Shown here: piece by piece, positions 6,489 through 8,379 of the stretch
How the letters are laid out: each line of letters begins with the position of its first letter
How positions within the stretch are numbered: position 1 is the stretch's first letter
NCBI GenBank assembly: GCA_003492055.1
Contig: DMZE01000235.1
Location: 1-8,379, forward strand
Source: Cellvibrionales bacterium
GTDB lineage: Bacteria; Pseudomonadota; Gammaproteobacteria; Pseudomonadales; UBA7434
Reading direction: 5' to 3'
Length of the DNA stretch: 8,379 nt
Notes under the pieces: generated by a model
Databases searched by the model: none
What the model was told of the DNA's origin: nothing
The model's input: the letters and a program-made list of their open reading frames with translations, nothing else
Made by a program: the position numbers and the translations under genes

Positions 6489-7283
6489 TTGATTGATATA
6501 GGCGCAAACCTTAGTAACCCTACTTTTGATAATGATTTAGCTGAGGTATTACAGCGTGCAAAAGACGCTAAACTTCAAGCTGTTATCGTAACGGGCACCA
6601 GCGTTGAAAGCAGCAAAGCCGCCTTAGCGCTAGCTGAACAACAGCCCAACTTTCTATACGCCACCGCCGGTGTGCACCCGCATGATGCCGACAGCTATAA
6701 CAATGATATTGAGAAACAAATAAGCGCTATGCTAGGCAATTCCAATATTGTCGCCGTTGGCGAAACCGGTTTAGATTTTAATCGCAATTTTTCAACACCA
6801 GATAACCAACGACATGCCTTTGAAGCACAAATAGCCTTAGCGAATCACTATCAAAAGCCCTTGTTTTTGCATGAACGCGATGCCTTCGAAGACTTTCACT
6901 CTATTATATCGGCCAACAAAAATGAGCAGACTCAAGCGATTGTTCACTGCTTTACAGGCAGTGAAACAGCACTCAAGGCTTATTTAGATTTAGGTTTATA
7001 TATTGGTATAACGGGTTGGATTAGTGATAAAAAACGCGGCGCGAATTTACGTGAAATCATCAAATACGCACCACTAGATCGCTTAATGATTGAAACCGAC
7101 GCCCCCTATTTAACTCCGCAGCAAGCCGGCTTAAAGAACCAACTCAGCAAAAAGAATCGTAATGAGCCATGGACATTGCCATACACGGCAGCCACCCTCG
7201 CAGAGTGCCTAGGCGTTAAAACAGAAGTATTAATTGAAAAGACAACAGAGAACACCAACAACTTTTTTAACTTAGTCAGTTAA
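6489..7283 (+). CDS. tatD: TatD-type metal-dependent 3'-5' DNA exonuclease
   Basis: A cytoplasmic TIM-barrel metallohydrolase that removes nucleotides from DNA 3' ends, linked in E. coli to repair of oxidative damage and to DNA fragmentation. The 264 residues match E. coli TatD closely throughout: DIGANL (3-8), AGVHPHD (60-66), GETGLDFNRNFST (91-103), VHCFTG (152-157), YIGITGW (171-177) and IETDAPYL (201-208). Probable metal ligands are E92, H128, H153 and D204. The usual HCRDA reads HERDA here, with the ligand His kept. The start is TTG 6489-6491: a TAA stands in frame just upstream, and the N-terminus aligns with MFDIG of E. coli. The site is weak (AGAG 6475-6478) and lies across the slt stop 12 bases away, so translational coupling to slt is likely. 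Its last 12 bases overlap the end of the opposing glutaredoxin-like gene. Confidence 0.95.
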   Translation: MIDIGANLSNPTFDNDLAEVLQRAKDAKLQAVIVTGTSVESSKAALALAEQQPNFLYATAGVHPHDADSYNNDIEKQISAMLGNSNIVAVGETGLDFNRNFSTPDNQRHAFEAQIALANHYQKPLFLHERDAFEDFHSIISANKNEQTQAIVHCFTGSETALKAYLDLGLYIGITGWISDKKRGANLREIIKYAPLDRLMIETDAPYLTPQQAGLKNQLSKKNRNEPWTLPYTAATLAECLGVKTEVLIEKTTENTNNFFNLVS

Positions 7284-7532
7284 TAAATCTTTAATACGGC
7301 TGGGAGGAAAAGGCCAGTTAAGCGTAGTGGCTTCAGCACTAGCGCTATGAATACGGGCCAAAACAGGAATAGTAAAACGGTATAGCTCAGTGAGCTGCGG
7401 ATCAGAATCAATATCCACTTTTTCAAGCTGCCAATCACTGCCTGCAATAACCTGCTCGATTAAAGCCTGCGCTTGATCACAAAGATGGCAATCTTGACGG
7501 GAATATAAGACAAGATGGCGGCTGTTAGTCAT
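7272..7532 (-). CDS. Glutaredoxin-like thioredoxin-fold protein (DUF836 type)
   Basis: A small cytoplasmic thiol-disulfide protein. The 86 residues have the thioredoxin-fold order: strand LVLYS (7-11), the redox motif C15-H-L-C18, a helix (about 19-30), a strand with EKVDID (37-42) and the cis-proline T54-I55-P56 followed by VLARI. Size and motif fit the DUF836 glutaredoxin-like family (PF05768) rather than classical GrxA or GrxC. Substrate and partner are unknown. The ATG is preceded by a GGCGG tract about ten bases upstream. The gene follows sohB by 52 bp on the same strand, so co-transcription is likely. It ends inside tatD with a 12-bp tail-to-tail overlap and no visible terminator between them. 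Confidence 0.88.
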   Translation of the reverse strand: MTNSRHLVLYSRQDCHLCDQAQALIEQVIAGSDWQLEKVDIDSDPQLTELYRFTIPVLARIHSASAEATTLNWPFPPSRIKDLLTD

Positions 7533-7584
7533 TTATTATTTACCGCCATACTTTTTATACCTACCATAACAGCTGATACTGGGC

Positions 7585-8379
7585 TTAGTGGCGCGTTGTC
7601 CAGCTATGTAAGCTTTTAGATATTACTTTATCAAGGCTCTTTTCCACAGCCATTTGAGCAGAAACGCCCAGCTTTTCTTGCCAAGATTTTTTCTGCACAT
7701 ACTTCACTTCAAACACAGAAGCCTCTTTAACGCGTTGAGAAATATATTCATCACTGGTGCTAATACCATCAACCAACAGTTTCTCAAGCGCCACTTTACC
7801 GTACCAAGTTTCGCCAGTAGCGACTAATGGAATATCTAGCTTAGGTCTAAATTCACTCACAAAGCCTTTAAATAATTCATGCGTTTCTTCAAGATCATCA
7901 ATAAATTTCTGACGACCGGCTTCTGTATTTTCGCCAAGCATCGTTAATGTGCGCTTATATTCACCTGCCGTTAGAACATCATAATCGACATCTAACTTCT
8001 TCAATACTTTATTAAAGTTAGGCAAGCTGGCAACCACGCCTATAGAGCCAATAACAGCAAAAGGTGCAGCCAATATTTTATCGGCAATACAAGCCATCAT
8101 ATAACCGCCACTGGCGGCAACTTTATCGACACAAATAGTCAGTGGGATATTTGCCGAACGAATTCTTGCCAACTGCGATGATGCCAAACCATAAGAGTGG
8201 ACCATACCGCCTGGGCTTTCGAGACGAACAACTACTTCATCTTCAGGCTTAGCTAAGGTTAATACTGTCGTTATTTCTTCACGGAAATTTTCAACTTCTG
8301 AGGCTTTCATATCGCCATCGAAGTCTAATACATAGACGTTACCTTTAACGGGGCTAGCACCTTTAACAGAATCAGTACC
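7585..8379 (-). CDS. sohB: Probable inner-membrane protease SohB (S49 family), 5' end beyond the window
   Basis: An S49 signal-peptide-peptidase-like serine protease anchored in the inner membrane. The reading frame is open to the window edge: 23 more codons precede the internal Met at 8308-8310, including VYVLDFDGDMKASEV, which aligns with the YVLDFKGSMDAHEV stretch of E. coli SohB. The Met is therefore not the start. About 264 residues are visible of a family length near 350, so roughly 85 N-terminal residues with the membrane anchor are missing. Visible motifs, numbered from that Met, are ESPGGMVHSYGLA (31-43), KVAASGGYMMA with the nucleophile S67, GSIGVV (88-93), and AGEYKRTL with the general-base K119 of the Ser-Lys dyad. 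The C-terminal part (about 200-241) is basic and helical. It is probably first in an operon with the glutaredoxin-like gene 52 bp downstream. Confidence 0.95.
   Translation of the reverse strand, partial: GTDSVKGASPVKGNVYVLDFDGDMKASEVENFREEITTVLTLAKPEDEVVVRLESPGGMVHSYGLASSQLARIRSANIPLTICVDKVAASGGYMMACIADKILAAPFAVIGSIGVVASLPNFNKVLKKLDVDYDVLTAGEYKRTLTMLGENTEAGRQKFIDDLEETHELFKGFVSEFRPKLDIPLVATGETWYGKVALEKLLVDGISTSDEYISQRVKEASVFEVKYVQKKSWQEKLGVSAQMAVEKSLDKVISKSLHSWTTRH

Noticed and set aside
8308..8310. ATG as the start of SohB
   Set aside because: The frame stays open upstream to the window edge and the upstream residues match the family, so this is an internal Met.

Overview
The window is chromosomal DNA of a gammaproteobacterium with moderate GC. 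TopA, Slt70, TatD and SohB all read like the gammaproteobacterial forms. The set topA, a DUF6586-like gene and a small conserved gene resembles, from memory, the Pseudomonas topA neighbourhood that leads on to sulA and lexA. A marine relative of the Pseudomonas/Cellvibrio branch is a reasonable guess, but the genus cannot be told. I see no mobile element, tRNA, rRNA, CRISPR array or prophage gene, so this is core genome.

Layout: a leftward unit starts from a good sigma70-type promoter near 4000. It runs through a leader of about 180 nt, topA (1042-3807), a 168-residue DUF6586-like gene (435-941) and an 87-residue gene (30-293). A rightward unit starts in the same 512-bp divergent region and holds slt (4320-6476) and tatD (6489-7283), which is probably translationally coupled from a TTG start. 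It meets tail to tail, with a 12-bp overlap, a second leftward unit: sohB (5' end outside the window) followed by a small glutaredoxin-like gene.

The functions are housekeeping ones. TopA relaxes negative supercoils. Slt cleaves periplasmic peptidoglycan. TatD is a metal-dependent 3'-5' DNA exonuclease. SohB is an inner-membrane Ser/Lys peptidase. The glutaredoxin-like protein is a probable thiol-disulfide protein.

The most unusual structure lies between topA and the DUF6586-like gene. The start region of the downstream gene is tandemly repeated with a 20-bp period, about 3.9 copies. Each upstream copy carries an ATG, five more sense codons and a TAA whose last A is the first base of the next ATG (TAATG). 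Three six-codon mini-ORFs are therefore chained stop-to-start into the real gene, and the only clear Shine-Dalgarno lies before the first. The topA stop is also a TAATG that opens a ten-codon ORF ending just before the chain. This looks like a translational relay whose copy number could set expression of the downstream gene. The topA leader also holds a 30-codon ORF ending in TAATG, with a second short ORF running across the topA start.
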